Assembly: GCF_000189275.1 (NCBI RefSeq)
Contig: NZ_AEVT01000022.1
Location: 1 to 46,056, forward strand
Source of the DNA: Vibrio sinaloensis DSM 21326
Lineage (GTDB): Bacteria; Pseudomonadota; Gammaproteobacteria; Enterobacterales; Vibrionaceae
Direction of reading: 5' to 3'
Length of the DNA: 46,056 nucleotides
The position numbers and the translations under genes are program-made. Each line of letters starts with the position of its first letter. The stretch's first letter is position 1. Shown here piece by piece: positions 37,813 through 45,942 of this stretch. Under the pieces are notes generated by a model. The model saw only the letters and a program-made list of their open reading frames with translations. It did not search any database and was not told the origin of the DNA.

Positions 37813-39820
37813 TCATCATTCCGGCTAATTGCGATTGCATTTTACTTGTTGCATCTTGCATCGCCGTAAATTTGGCATGGGTGCGTTTCTCCAAGCTTTC
37901 CATGCGGCGATCCAGTGCCGCTTGATCATCTTGCAGTTTATACGTGCGCTCAAGCATGCTTTTTTCACGAGTTCGAATGGAACCCGTCACACCAGTTAAG
38001 CCTTGAATTGCATCCTCAACTTTTTTCGCGAACCCCTGATTACCGCCAAAAAAGTCTTCAAGCTTGTTGAAGTTATTATTGAGCTGGCGATCCAGCATCT
38101 GGTAATTGATCTCCAAATTACCCTGACGCGTCGTGGTAATACCAAATTCAGTTAAGGTTTTTAAATCCTCAGGTGCAGGCTCAACTTGAGAAGAGAAGAC
38201 CGACTTCAAACGCGCATCAGCGCTACGTACTACGCTGTCACCCGATAAAGGACCCGCCATACCCGTGCGCGGATCAACACCAGCCAAGTCTTTGGATAGT
38301 TGGTAAAACTGATTGTAAGCGGCGACAAATTTCTCGATGTCGTCACGGACACCTTGGCGGTCATATTCAATGTCTATTTCAGACACAGGCTTACCCGCTT
38401 CAGTGCGTCCTTTTAAGGTTAAATCAACCCCCTCAATGGCATCTTCAATGATGTTGTTATCACTGGATAGTTGTGCCACGCCATCGAGCATTACTTTCGC
38501 ATCTTGCGCTGACTGAACTTCCGTCATCCCGTTGTAAGTATCGAAAGAGGACTGTGCCGCTTTTAAATCTTGTTGAGCTTTATCAACACGTTCCAAATAC
38601 TCACGCTCTTCTTTGGTGAGTTTAGCGCGCTCAAGCTGTTTCGCTTCTTCCGGGGTTAACTCTCCGTTTGCGACTTTACGATCGAGTTCCGCCTTTTCAT
38701 TGGCCAATTGTTGCTCGATTTGAGCTTGTTTCTCTTCGAGTTTGGCTTGCGCTTCTTTCGGCGTCACATATGAGTCGGTCAAGGTGCCTGAAGCCGTATT
38801 TGACCAGCCAGGAACATCACCGGATTTCTCCAGAGCTTTATCATCGAGCTCTGGTTCTGGTTCCCAGTAAGAGTCAAGTAAGGTTCCCGATGCCGTTTCG
38901 GTCCAGCCGGGAATGCGCTCTTCTGGCTTCAGATACTTATTCGCTTCAACCCCTGCTTTCGCCGCAGCTGCAGCTGCTTGATTTGATAGCTCGTTATCCG
39001 CACTGGCATCTTTGGCTGCATTAGGGTCGGCTTTAATTGCCGCTTGTTTGGCGTTATCGGCAATCTCTTGGTCGACAACTTTTGCCGCCTCAATGTTTTT
39101 TTGCGCGATCTTGTCTGCGAACTCTTGCTCTTTAGGAGAGAGAGGGACTAACAACTCTTGAGCGGCAGAGCGTGCTTTTTCTAAATCTTTAACACGCTGC
39201 TCTAGAGTTTTATATTCTAACTGCTTTAACGTATCACCAGGTTTGGCGTCAGCAGTAATGGACAGGTCGTTAACTTCACCAGATTTTGTCGAAGCAACGA
39301 TTAATCGAGGGCCCTCGGTATCATTAATGATCGAGGCACGAACACCTGGGTTCGCTTTGTTGTTGTTGATGCCACGAACCACATCAACCAATTTTGAGTT
39401 TTCAGCAACTTCGACGGTAAATTTTTTGTCACCTAATGAAACCTGCAGCTTACCTGAGCCAAATTTTGCATCTTCAGGAAGTACATCAGAAGCAATCTTA
39501 TGACTCTGAGCAAGCTGCAACACATCGATAGCATAGCGACCAGCGATGGCATCAGTGGTTGCTGTCGCCGACACGACGGTTTCATTTGTCGTTTCAACTT
39601 TTCTTGCAGCGAACGCCTTCTCTTGACGGAAGTTCGCCATCAAGTTTTTCATCGTATCCAGCGACTCTCTGAGTCGCCCATAGGCACTGATCCCGGTATC
39701 AATCCGAGTCCGCTCGTTGTCGATACGTTGCTGCTTTGGTACGCGCTCCGCATCTACAATCTTGCTGACCATGGAATTGATGTCCATGCCAGAATTCATC
39801 CCTATTGGGCCAAAACTCAT
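37799..39820 (-). CDS. fliD: Flagellar filament cap protein FliD
   Basis: FliD (673 residues) caps the growing filament and helps flagellin fold. The conserved N-terminus (GMDINSMVSKIVDAERVPKQQRIDNERTRIDTGISAYGRL) and C-terminal helix (MLERTYKLQDDQAALDRRMESLEKRTHAKFTAMQ) polymerise in the cap. Between about residues 205 and 440 is a large insertion rich in Ala, Glu and Lys, likely coiled coil. It contains two copies of a PGWxxTASGTLxDSYx peptide at about 304-319 and 337-352. Enterobacterial FliD is much shorter (about 470). The insertion likely forms the exposed leg domains. Confidence 0.95.
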   Translation of the reverse strand: MSFGPIGMNSGMDINSMVSKIVDAERVPKQQRIDNERTRIDTGISAYGRLRESLDTMKNLMANFRQEKAFAARKVETTNETVVSATATTDAIAGRYAIDVLQLAQSHKIASDVLPEDAKFGSGKLQVSLGDKKFTVEVAENSKLVDVVRGINNNKANPGVRASIINDTEGPRLIVASTKSGEVNDLSITADAKPGDTLKQLEYKTLEQRVKDLEKARSAAQELLVPLSPKEQEFADKIAQKNIEAAKVVDQEIADNAKQAAIKADPNAAKDASADNELSNQAAAAAAKAGVEANKYLKPEERIPGWTETASGTLLDSYWEPEPELDDKALEKSGDVPGWSNTASGTLTDSYVTPKEAQAKLEEKQAQIEQQLANEKAELDRKVANGELTPEEAKQLERAKLTKEEREYLERVDKAQQDLKAAQSSFDTYNGMTEVQSAQDAKVMLDGVAQLSSDNNIIEDAIEGVDLTLKGRTEAGKPVSEIDIEYDRQGVRDDIEKFVAAYNQFYQLSKDLAGVDPRTGMAGPLSGDSVVRSADARLKSVFSSQVEPAPEDLKTLTEFGITTTRQGNLEINYQMLDRQLNNNFNKLEDFFGGNQGFAKKVEDAIQGLTGVTGSIRTREKSMLERTYKLQDDQAALDRRMESLEKRTHAKFTAMQDATSKMQSQLAGMMNALG
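38765..38812 (-). repeat. Copy 2 of the 16-residue FliD peptide repeat
   Basis: This 48-base stretch encodes PGWSNTASGTLTDSYV and matches the copy at 38864-38911 in 12 of 16 residues. The two lie 99 bases apart, in frame. DNA identity is lower than protein identity, so the duplication is old or constrained. Confidence 0.85.
38864..38911 (-). repeat. Copy 1 of the 16-residue FliD peptide repeat
   Basis: This 48-base stretch encodes PGWTETASGTLLDSYW, the N-terminal copy of the duplicated peptide in the FliD insertion. It is followed by an acidic Pro-Glu segment (EPEPELDD). Confidence 0.85.
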
Positions 39821-39840
39821 CTAATCACCTCAAAATACGA

Positions 39841-40269
39841 TCACACCGTCTGGTTAACTAGTCCCGATGAATATCGAGCCGTTTGTTCCCTTAGACGCCG
39901 TAGAATCTCCAACAGTTCCTCATCAGGAATCTGACGAATAATATCACCAGTATCCGCTTCGTAAATCGTCACGACATCCCTACCGGACTCTTCATCGACG
40001 CGAAATGATAAGCCTTTGTTGATTGACGAGATAAAATCATTCATCTGGTCAACCATCCTCTCCCGCTCTTCTCGATTGAGTTTCTCACGTTCTTTCGTCG
40101 CTTCGATAACTTTCTCGACTGCTTGAGCTGCGGATTCACTTACCTTTTCATTTACTTGCGGTTCCTTTATTAAGGAATCGAGCTGTACTCCATCGTTTTT
40201 TGAAGCAATTTTAGTGCCACTTTCTGAGCCGTAAGGCTGGATGTTCGATGTGTAGGATGAAATGTCCAT
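39841..40269 (-). CDS. flaG: Flagellar protein FlaG
   Basis: FlaG (142 residues) is a small polar-flagellum protein; in other species its loss alters filament length. A variable N-terminal half (MDISSYTSNIQPYGSES) and a charged helix (EKVIEATKEREKLNREERERMVDQM) precede the conserved FlaG domain. That domain reads DFISSINKGLSFRVDEESGRDVVTIYEADTGDIIRQIPDEELLEIL at about 75-120. AAGGGAG precedes the ATG. It lies between a flagellin gene and fliD, the usual Vibrio order. Confidence 0.94.
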   Translation of the reverse strand: MDISSYTSNIQPYGSESGTKIASKNDGVQLDSLIKEPQVNEKVSESAAQAVEKVIEATKEREKLNREERERMVDQMNDFISSINKGLSFRVDEESGRDVVTIYEADTGDIIRQIPDEELLEILRRLREQTARYSSGLVNQTV

Positions 40270-40338
40270 AACAATCTCCCTTCCACCTTCAGGTCACAGC
40301 ACAAAGCTGCTACCAATAAGCTCCGTCGAACCTATCGA

Positions 40339-41472
40339 TTAACCCAACAAGCTAAGCGCAGATGATGGTGACTGCTTAGCTTGAGCTAGGATTGAAGTAC
40401 TCGCTTGCTGCAGAATCTGAGATTTTGTCATTGCAGTTGTTTCTTTTGCAAAGTCAGTATCCAAGATACGGCTACGAGATGCGTTAACATTTTCATTGAT
40501 GTTGTCTAGGTTGTTGATTGCGTGACCAAAACGGTTTTGGAACGCACCCAGATCAGCACGTTGGCTGTCGACGTTTTTCAACGCACCATCAATGATAGAA
40601 ACCGCCATTTGCGAGCCAGCAACCGATGTCACATCAACATCTGCAACCGTCTTGCTTTGAGCATCACCAAAGCCGATCTCGCCACCCAGACCACCGCCGA
40701 TATCAACATCAGTTGCGACTTTGTTGCTTGCAGCAAACAGCTGAAGCTTACCGTCTTCACCAACTGACGCTTTTACATCATCGCTTTGACCATTGATGTA
40801 AGTCGCCACTTGCTCAATATCATCACCCACTTTCGCGTTGATGGTCAGCTCTTTCTCTTCGCCATGTACATCAGTATAGCCAAGAGTCAGGTCTGTTGAA
40901 CCCGCACTTACTGTCCAGCTTGCATCTTTGCCTTCTTCAGCAACATAAGCTTTACCGCCCATTTCAGCCGTATCAGAGCGCATATTACCCATGCTTAGCT
41001 GTACCGCTTCACCTGAGCTCGCACCGATTTGGAAAGATTGACTACCGTAAGTACCGTTTAGCAGCTTGTTACCACCAAATGAGGTCGTTTCTGCGATACG
41101 GTTTAACTCATCGTTAAGCGCTGTCACTTCCTCTTGGATAGCGATACGTTCTGAACGTGAGTTCGAGCCGTTAGATGATTGTAGCGCCAAGTCACGCATA
41201 CGTTGCAGGATGTTGGTACTCTCATTCATTGCACCTTCTGCAGTTTGTGCAATAGAGATACCGTCGTTTGCATTCTTCACCGCCATGTCTAAGCCACGGC
41301 TTTGAGAAGTCAAACGGTTTGAGATTTGTAGGCCAGCAGCATCGTCTCGAGCACTGTTGATTTTGTAACCCGAAGACAGACGCTCCATCGATTTCTGCAT
41401 ACCTTCAGCTGCACCGTTCAGGTGTCGCTGAGCAGTCATCGCAGACACGTTAGTGTTTACGTTAATTGCCAT
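40339..41472 (-). CDS. flaB: Polar flagellin, copy next to flaG
   Basis: Flagellin of 377 residues starting [25 protein letters not shown] use the ATG at 41472 because AAGGAG precedes it and it gives the canonical N-terminus, not the longer frame to 41532. N-terminal D0/D1 ([26 protein letters not shown]) and C-terminal D0 ([34 protein letters not shown]) are conserved; a short variable centre lies at about 175-285. A sigma-28 promoter is visible upstream. No strong terminator follows, so flaG may be read through. By order this is flaB of V. cholerae, or flaA in the V. parahaemolyticus scheme; the symbol follows the former. Confidence 0.93.
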   Translation of the reverse strand: MAINVNTNVSAMTAQRHLNGAAEGMQKSMERLSSGYKINSARDDAAGLQISNRLTSQSRGLDMAVKNANDGISIAQTAEGAMNESTNILQRMRDLALQSSNGSNSRSERIAIQEEVTALNDELNRIAETTSFGGNKLLNGTYGSQSFQIGASSGEAVQLSMGNMRSDTAEMGGKAYVAEEGKDASWTVSAGSTDLTLGYTDVHGEEKELTINAKVGDDIEQVATYINGQSDDVKASVGEDGKLQLFAASNKVATDVDIGGGLGGEIGFGDAQSKTVADVDVTSVAGSQMAVSIIDGALKNVDSQRADLGAFQNRFGHAINNLDNINENVNASRSRILDTDFAKETTAMTKSQILQQASTSILAQAKQSPSSALSLLG

Positions 41473-41497
41473 ATTTGATCTCCTTAGGCATTGGGGC

Positions 41498-41535
41498 GAT
41501 GTGCCTTTGCGTCTCTCACCTCGCATCAGCACATC
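41498..41535 (-). other. Possible stem in the leader of the flaG-proximal flagellin
   Basis: GATGTGC (41498-41504) and GCACATC (41529-41535) are perfectly complementary with a 24-base loop, and both lie in the predicted leader between the sigma-28 start and the ATG. It might affect message stability. Weak evidence. Confidence 0.3.
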
Positions 41536-41552
41536 TCATTTCTCTCAATCCT

Positions 41553-41579
41553 TTAACGGCGGACTTAGATTAACCTTTA
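41553..41579 (-). promoter_or_regulatory. Sigma-28 (FliA) promoter of the flaG-proximal flagellin
   Basis: The minus strand has TAAA, 15 bases, then GCCGTTAA. This differs at one position from the -10 consensus GCCGATAA and has the exact spacing. The expected start is about 70 bases before the ATG. Confidence 0.82.
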
Positions 41580-41730
41580 GGAGAAAATTAACTTTTTTAC
41601 GATTTATTTGGCTTTAACAGCTAAAGTGTGATTTGGGTTCAAAATGGATTTCGACATCACTTTTTAATATCAATAACTTACAAGATTTAGTCGTTAAAGC
41701 GACTTATAAAGAATTTTTCAGCCCAAAACA

Positions 41731-41756
41731 AAAAATCCAGCCGAAGCTGGATTTTT
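41731..41756 (-). terminator. Terminator of the middle flagellin
   Basis: A perfect 11-bp stem (AAAAATCCAGC/GCTGGATTTTT) with a CGAA loop and a run of Ts on the minus strand lies 15 bases past the stop. It is a strong terminator, so the middle flagellin is its own transcript. Confidence 0.93.
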
Positions 41757-41771
41757 TAATTGAGCTCTTGA

Positions 41772-42905
41772 TTAGCCTAGTAGGCTTAATGCCGAGTTTG
41801 GCGCTTGCTTCGCTTGAGCAAGAATAGAGCTTGAAGCTTGCGATAGAATTTGTGACTTGGTCATTGAAGTCGTTTCTTTTGCGAAGTCCGTATCTTTGAT
41901 TCGGCTCTTAGACGCATTCACGTTTTCGTTGATGTTGTCTAAGTTGTTAATCGCGTGGTTGAAACGGTTTTGGAATGCACCCAGTTCAGCACGGTGGCTA
42001 TCTACATACTTAAGCGCAGTATCAATGATAGCAACAGATTCTTGAGCACCGCCTACTGAAGTCACGTCAATCGTGTCAACAGTTACCGCTTGACCATCTT
42101 GCATGCCTAGTTCACCGGCAAGGCCGCCACCGAAGCTTACATCACCTTCAACTTTGTTGTTGCCAGCAAATACTTGTAGTTGACCGTCTTCGTTTACAGA
42201 CGCTTTAACCATGTCTGTTTGACCGTTGATGTAAGTAGCAAGTTCTTCAATGTCATCACCCGCTTTTGCAGAGATGTTGATCGTCTCTTCTTCGCCGCCT
42301 TTCGCTGTTAGCGTGATTGACAGGTCGTTAGAGCCAGCTTGTACTGTCCAGTTTTTGTCTTTTGCGTTTTCAGCCTGGTAGCTTGTACCGCCCATGCCAG
42401 AGTTGTCTGAACGCATGTCATTTAGCGTCAGCATTACCGCTTCACCATTGTCAGCACCGATTTGGAATGACTTAGTTGCGTAAGTGCCGTTTAGAAGCTT
42501 GTTACCACCAAATGAGGTCGTTTCCGCGATACGGTTTAGCTCATCGTTAAGCGCCGTTACCTCTTCCTGAATAGCAACACGCTCAGATTTAGAGTTAGAG
42601 CCGTTTGCAGATTGTAGCGATAGGTCACGCATACGTTGCAGGATGTTGGTCGTTTCGTTCATTGCACCTTCAGCAGTCTGAGCGATAGAGATACCGTCAT
42701 TCGCGTTACGTACCGCTACATCTAGACCGCGACTTTGAACGTTCAAGCGGTTAGAGATTTGTAGACCCGCTGCATCGTCTTTTGCACTGTTGATCTTAGA
42801 ACCTGATGACAAACGCTCCATTGACGTTTGTTGAGCATTGTTCGCGCTGTTTAGGTAACGCTGAGCTGTCATCGCTGATACGTTAGTATTTACATTCACT
42901 GCCAT
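41772..42905 (-). CDS. flaD: Polar flagellin, middle copy
   Basis: Flagellin of 377 residues starting [44 protein letters not shown]. The conserved D0/D1 ends are nearly the same as in the flaG-proximal copy, and long stretches of DNA are almost identical (for example around 42490-42560 against 41055-41125). The centre (about 180-285) differs more. GGAGAAA precedes the ATG. It has its own sigma-28 promoter, a structured leader and a strong terminator. By order it corresponds to V. cholerae flaD or V. parahaemolyticus flaB; exact name uncertain. Confidence 0.93.
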   Translation of the reverse strand: MAVNVNTNVSAMTAQRYLNSANNAQQTSMERLSSGSKINSAKDDAAGLQISNRLNVQSRGLDVAVRNANDGISIAQTAEGAMNETTNILQRMRDLSLQSANGSNSKSERVAIQEEVTALNDELNRIAETTSFGGNKLLNGTYATKSFQIGADNGEAVMLTLNDMRSDNSGMGGTSYQAENAKDKNWTVQAGSNDLSITLTAKGGEEETINISAKAGDDIEELATYINGQTDMVKASVNEDGQLQVFAGNNKVEGDVSFGGGLAGELGMQDGQAVTVDTIDVTSVGGAQESVAIIDTALKYVDSHRAELGAFQNRFNHAINNLDNINENVNASKSRIKDTDFAKETTSMTKSQILSQASSSILAQAKQAPNSALSLLG

Positions 42906-42924
42906 GGTGATTTCTCCAATTGAT

Positions 42925-42958
42925 TTTCCGATGTTTCCGGTTTCCGACGTCTCGGAAA
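42925..42958 (-). promoter_or_regulatory. Structured leader of the middle flagellin with repeated CGGAAA
   Basis: Within the predicted 5' leader a 7-bp stem with a 4-base loop (TTTCCGA 42941-42947 with TCGGAAA 42952-42958) is followed on the minus strand by further CGGAAA copies at 42939-42934 and 42930-42925. With the one in the stem, three GGA-containing copies lie just upstream of the GGAGAAA ribosome-binding site. Such GGA series resemble CsrA targets; the role is inferred only. Confidence 0.45.
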
Positions 42959-42987
42959 ACCAAGTAGTTCTCTCAAAGTTACTTTTA

Positions 42988-43014
42988 TTAACGGCGTGGT
43001 TGGGAAAACCTTGA
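42988..43014 (-). promoter_or_regulatory. Sigma-28 (FliA) promoter of the middle flagellin
   Basis: The minus strand has TCAA, 15 bases, then GCCGTTAA. The -10 element is identical to the one of the flaG-proximal flagellin; the -35 differs from TAAA by one base. Start is expected about 75 bases before the ATG. Confidence 0.75.
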
Positions 43015-43168
43015 GGATTTTTTTAAGTTTTTTTCGAAAAAACTGCATTTGGCGAGGAAAACGTGACCAACAGGAAAAAAACTTAAAAAAGCGTAATTTA
43101 TTGCTAAAGCTTTCTTTTTGCCTGTCGATACATTTCTCTTTTATGAGAAAAATGAGTCTCAGAAATGA

Positions 43169-44302
43169 CTAGCCTAATAAGGTTAAGGCTAAGTTTGGCT
43201 GCTGTTTCGCTTGAGCCAAAATTGATGTACTGACTTGTTGTAGTATTTGTTGCTTAACAAGCTGTGTGGTTTCTTTAGCGTAGTCGGTATCTTTGATCCG
43301 GCTATTCGAGGCAGCTAAATTCTCATGCACATTATCTAGATTGGTAATCGCATGATTAAATCGATTCTGCAGCGCACCCAATTCCGCGCGGTGGCTATCG
43401 ACGTAACCAAGTGCAGTGTCAATTACAGACACCGCACGCTGAGCGCCACCCACATCTGAAATATCTATATTATCAACGGCTTCATAGCCCGCTAGATTCA
43501 TCTGTAATTCGTTGGCTAAGCTACCCGAAAATGAAATCGTGCCAGCACTCTCTTTACCAGCCATAAATATCTGCAGCTGCCCTTCTTCATTAACAGAAGC
43601 CGACACTTTATCCGTTTGGCCGTTAATGTAAGTCGCAAGCTCTTCGATATCGTCACCAATTTTGGCTTTAACCTGAATGCTCTCTTGCTCGCCGAGTGCA
43701 TTGGTAAATTCCATGTTGAGCACATGATTCCCTTGGCTCACTTGCCAGCTGTCACTCGCTTTTCCTGCCGCGATATAACTAAAGCCCCCCATATCGATGC
43801 TATCGGAGCGCATGTTTTTCAGCGACACTTGGACCGCTTCACCCGAGCTAGCCCCAATTTGGAACGAAGAAGATGCAAACGAACCATTGAGCAATTTTCG
43901 ACCACCAAAAGAGGTCGTTTCAGCGATTCGGTTTAATTCGTCATTTAAAGCGGTCATTTCTTCTTGTAATGCCGTTCGCTCTGCTTGACTGTTTGAACCA
44001 TTCGAAGATTGCAGTGATAAATCACGCATACGTTGCAAGATGTTGGTTGTTTCCTGCATCGCGCCTTCGGCAGTTTGCATGATGGAAATACCATCATTAG
44101 CATTGCGCACCGCCACATCTAAACCGCTCATTTGCGTTTCGAGCCGATTAGAGATTTGCAGCCCTGCGGCATCGTCTTTGGCACTGTTAATACGACTCCC
44201 TGAAGCCAAACGCTCCAAAGATTGGTTCAACAAATCGGTCGCAGTCGTCAAGTGACGCTGCGCTGTCATTGCAGAGACATTCGTATTTACAGTGATTGCC
44301 AT
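43169..44302 (-). CDS. flaE: Polar flagellin, first and most divergent copy
   Basis: Flagellin of 377 residues starting [44 protein letters not shown]; the ATG at 44302 is preferred over the longer frame to 44365, which crosses the promoter. D0/D1 are conserved but carry more changes than the other two ([61 protein letters not shown]). DNA identity to its neighbours is clearly lower. By order it corresponds to V. cholerae flaE or V. parahaemolyticus flaF. A sigma-28 promoter lies close upstream and the leader is short. No strong terminator was found after it. Confidence 0.92.
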   Translation of the reverse strand: MAITVNTNVSAMTAQRHLTTATDLLNQSLERLASGSRINSAKDDAAGLQISNRLETQMSGLDVAVRNANDGISIMQTAEGAMQETTNILQRMRDLSLQSSNGSNSQAERTALQEEMTALNDELNRIAETTSFGGRKLLNGSFASSSFQIGASSGEAVQVSLKNMRSDSIDMGGFSYIAAGKASDSWQVSQGNHVLNMEFTNALGEQESIQVKAKIGDDIEELATYINGQTDKVSASVNEEGQLQIFMAGKESAGTISFSGSLANELQMNLAGYEAVDNIDISDVGGAQRAVSVIDTALGYVDSHRAELGALQNRFNHAITNLDNVHENLAASNSRIKDTDYAKETTQLVKQQILQQVSTSILAQAKQQPNLALTLLG

Positions 44303-44334
44303 TGTTGATGGTTTCCTTTTATGGGCTACCTTAT

Positions 44335-44360
44335 GTATCGGCCTAACCTGTATTTCTTTA
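44335..44360 (-). promoter_or_regulatory. Sigma-28 (FliA) promoter of the first flagellin
   Basis: The minus strand has TAAA, 14 bases, then GCCGATAC; shifting the -35 to CTAA restores the usual 15. Seven of eight bases match the -10 consensus. The leader would be only about 25 bases. Confidence 0.72.
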
Positions 44361-44372
44361 GGCAAATTGAAT

Positions 44373-44402
44373 AAAAAAAGCCGAGCACTACGCTCGGCTT
44401 TT
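44373..44402 (-). terminator. Terminator of the DyP peroxidase gene
   Basis: A perfect 11-bp stem (AAAAGCCGAGC/GCTCGGCTTTT) with a 5-base loop is followed on the minus strand by a long T run. It separates the peroxidase gene from the flagellin promoter. Confidence 0.93.
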
Positions 44403-44426
44403 CTTCAATGGCTTATTAACCCATCA

Positions 44427-45329
44427 TTATTTGATCGACAGCGATTGCAGCATCTCCACAGACGGAGCAAAGAAATACGCTCCAGTCACGGCTTTTGTAA
44501 ATCGAAGAAGCTGGTCGGTCTTACCATCCGTTTCGCCATACATGCTTTCAAGCATCGCTTTAAAGTTGTGCAGTGTATTGCAGTAAGCAATGAACAACAG
44601 GCCATGCTCACCCGATACGCTACCGTAAGGCAGGCTGTGACGTACAATCTTCAAACCTTTGCCTTCTTCTTTAATATCTACGCGCCCAACATGAGACGCT
44701 GCTGGCACATCTTCCAACTCAATCGAATCGGGTTTAGTACGGCCAATCACCTTCTCTTGTGCCGACACATTCAAACGATTCCAAGAAGGTAAGTTATGAA
44801 TGAAACGTTGAACCATGACATAACTACCACCCGCGAAAGGACCTTCTGGCACAATAGCAACTTCAGCGCGTTGTCCGTCTTTCGGGTTTTCAGTGCCGTC
44901 GACAAAATCTGTCATATCGCGAGAATCTAGGTAGCGATATCCATAGGTCTCATCCACTACCGTCACATTCTCTGATGCTTGAGCAAAGAATTTACGCAAT
45001 AGATAAAAGTGCAGATCATGGCGGCTAGAGTGGCAGTGCAGTAACACGTCAACATCTGAGCTTGGAGCGACAACCTCACCTTGACCTAGTTGAGGGAAAT
45101 CAATCAGCTCCGCCGGAGCCTCTAGATCGAGCTTACTCCAAAAAGCTTTTGTGAATGCGATGGATAAAGTCAGTTCTGCACCCGGCTGTTGCTCATTTAG
45201 CTCAGCGACTAGCGCTGGCAACGCTTGCAGTTGTTCGATCACTTGCTGCGGGTTTTGGTTGACTTTCAATAACGTGTATTGAGCAAATGGGCCCGCTTCA
45301 GGAAGAATGGCGCTCTGAGGGTTTGACAT
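44427..45329 (-). CDS. DyP-type heme peroxidase, YfeX-like
   Basis: This 300-residue protein belongs to the dye-decolourising peroxidase family, cytoplasmic YfeX group (no signal peptide). The catalytic Asp is Asp144 in DFVDGTENP, the likely heme-ligand His is His213 in ASHVGRVDI, and the distal arginine region is IVRHSLPYG (Arg230). It uses hydrogen peroxide to oxidise porphyrinogens or other donors; a role in taking iron from heme has been debated for YfeX. The yfeZ-like gene upstream on the same strand matches the yfeX-yfeZ association in E. coli. An FNR-like palindrome sits in the gap upstream. Confidence 0.92.
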   Translation of the reverse strand: MSNPQSAILPEAGPFAQYTLLKVNQNPQQVIEQLQALPALVAELNEQQPGAELTLSIAFTKAFWSKLDLEAPAELIDFPQLGQGEVVAPSSDVDVLLHCHSSRHDLHFYLLRKFFAQASENVTVVDETYGYRYLDSRDMTDFVDGTENPKDGQRAEVAIVPEGPFAGGSYVMVQRFIHNLPSWNRLNVSAQEKVIGRTKPDSIELEDVPAASHVGRVDIKEEGKGLKIVRHSLPYGSVSGEHGLLFIAYCNTLHNFKAMLESMYGETDGKTDQLLRFTKAVTGAYFFAPSVEMLQSLSIK

Positions 45330-45385
45330 AGAGGAGTCCTCACATTGATGTTTTGCACAGTGTATTTTGTTTTATGTTCTTTATA

Positions 45386-45405
45386 TTGATGCTGATCAGC
45401 GTCAA
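45386..45405 (-). promoter_or_regulatory. Near-perfect 20-bp palindrome, FNR-like, upstream of DyP gene
   Basis: TTGATGCTGATCAGCGTCAA is symmetric with one mismatched pair. Its left part, TTGATGCTGATCAG, matches the FNR consensus TTGATNNNNATCAA in nine of ten fixed bases. It lies about 57 bases before the DyP ATG and 7 bases after the yfeZ stop. FNR control is inferred from the motif only. Confidence 0.45.
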
Positions 45406-45411
45406 ATCAAA

Positions 45412-45870
45412 TCATGTCGTTGGTGGGTTATGAAAACTGTCTCTTACGCTTCGACTCTTAGTTACGTACAAGCCGAACCAGAGAAGAACGAGCAAGGTCA
45501 CGGCATTCGCCCAGCTAAACGCGCCTTTTAACAGGTAAACATGATAAAGGCTTTGCGCAAACTGACTTGCGACGGTGACCAAGGTGATCCATTTTCCTAA
45601 ACTTACGATACGGTTAATCCAGACTCTCTCTGGATTACGTAAGCTAATCAACCACATAAGCGCAATACTAGGCAGCCCCATCGCTAAACCTAAATACAGC
45701 ATTGAGTGATCAGGATAGACAATGTTTAAGATTTTGCTGCCGCTTTCTCTACTCGCACCCGCCACAACAAACACAACCCAAGCTTTAGCCAAAAACAACC
45801 AGCCTAGCCATAACCATCTCGGTGCTTTTAAAAAGCCGTGTTTATCGTATTGTTCTATGGAATAACGCAC
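45412..45870 (-). CDS. DUF2919 (YfeZ family) inner membrane protein
   Basis: This 152-residue protein has about four membrane segments (WLWLGWLFLAKAWVVFVVAGA, MLYLGLAMGLPSIALMWLI, LGKWITLVTVASQFAQSLY and AVTLLVLLWFGLYVT) after the family N-terminus SIEQYDKHGFLKAPRW. It matches the DUF2919/YfeZ group, of unknown function. The start is GTG at 45870, which gives the N-terminus typical for this family. It lies upstream of the DyP gene, as yfeZ lies near yfeX in E. coli. Confidence 0.82.
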   Translation of the reverse strand: MRYSIEQYDKHGFLKAPRWLWLGWLFLAKAWVVFVVAGASRESGSKILNIVYPDHSMLYLGLAMGLPSIALMWLISLRNPERVWINRIVSLGKWITLVTVASQFAQSLYHVYLLKGAFSWANAVTLLVLLWFGLYVTKSRSVRDSFHNPPTT

Positions 45871-45942
45871 AAATTTCTACAACATCTGTCTTCATTGATG
45901 TTCAATGTAACTGAATGCAGAAAAAAAACTATCAGAAATTTG

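Noticed and set aside
41473..41532. N-terminal extension of the flaG-proximal flagellin
   Set aside because: Flagellin N-termini are fixed ([11 protein letters not shown]); the extra residues lie in the leader.
43133..43150. Small inverted repeat (TTTCTC/GAGAAA) after the first flagellin as a terminator
   Set aside because: Only six AT-rich pairs and no clear T tract; too weak to call.
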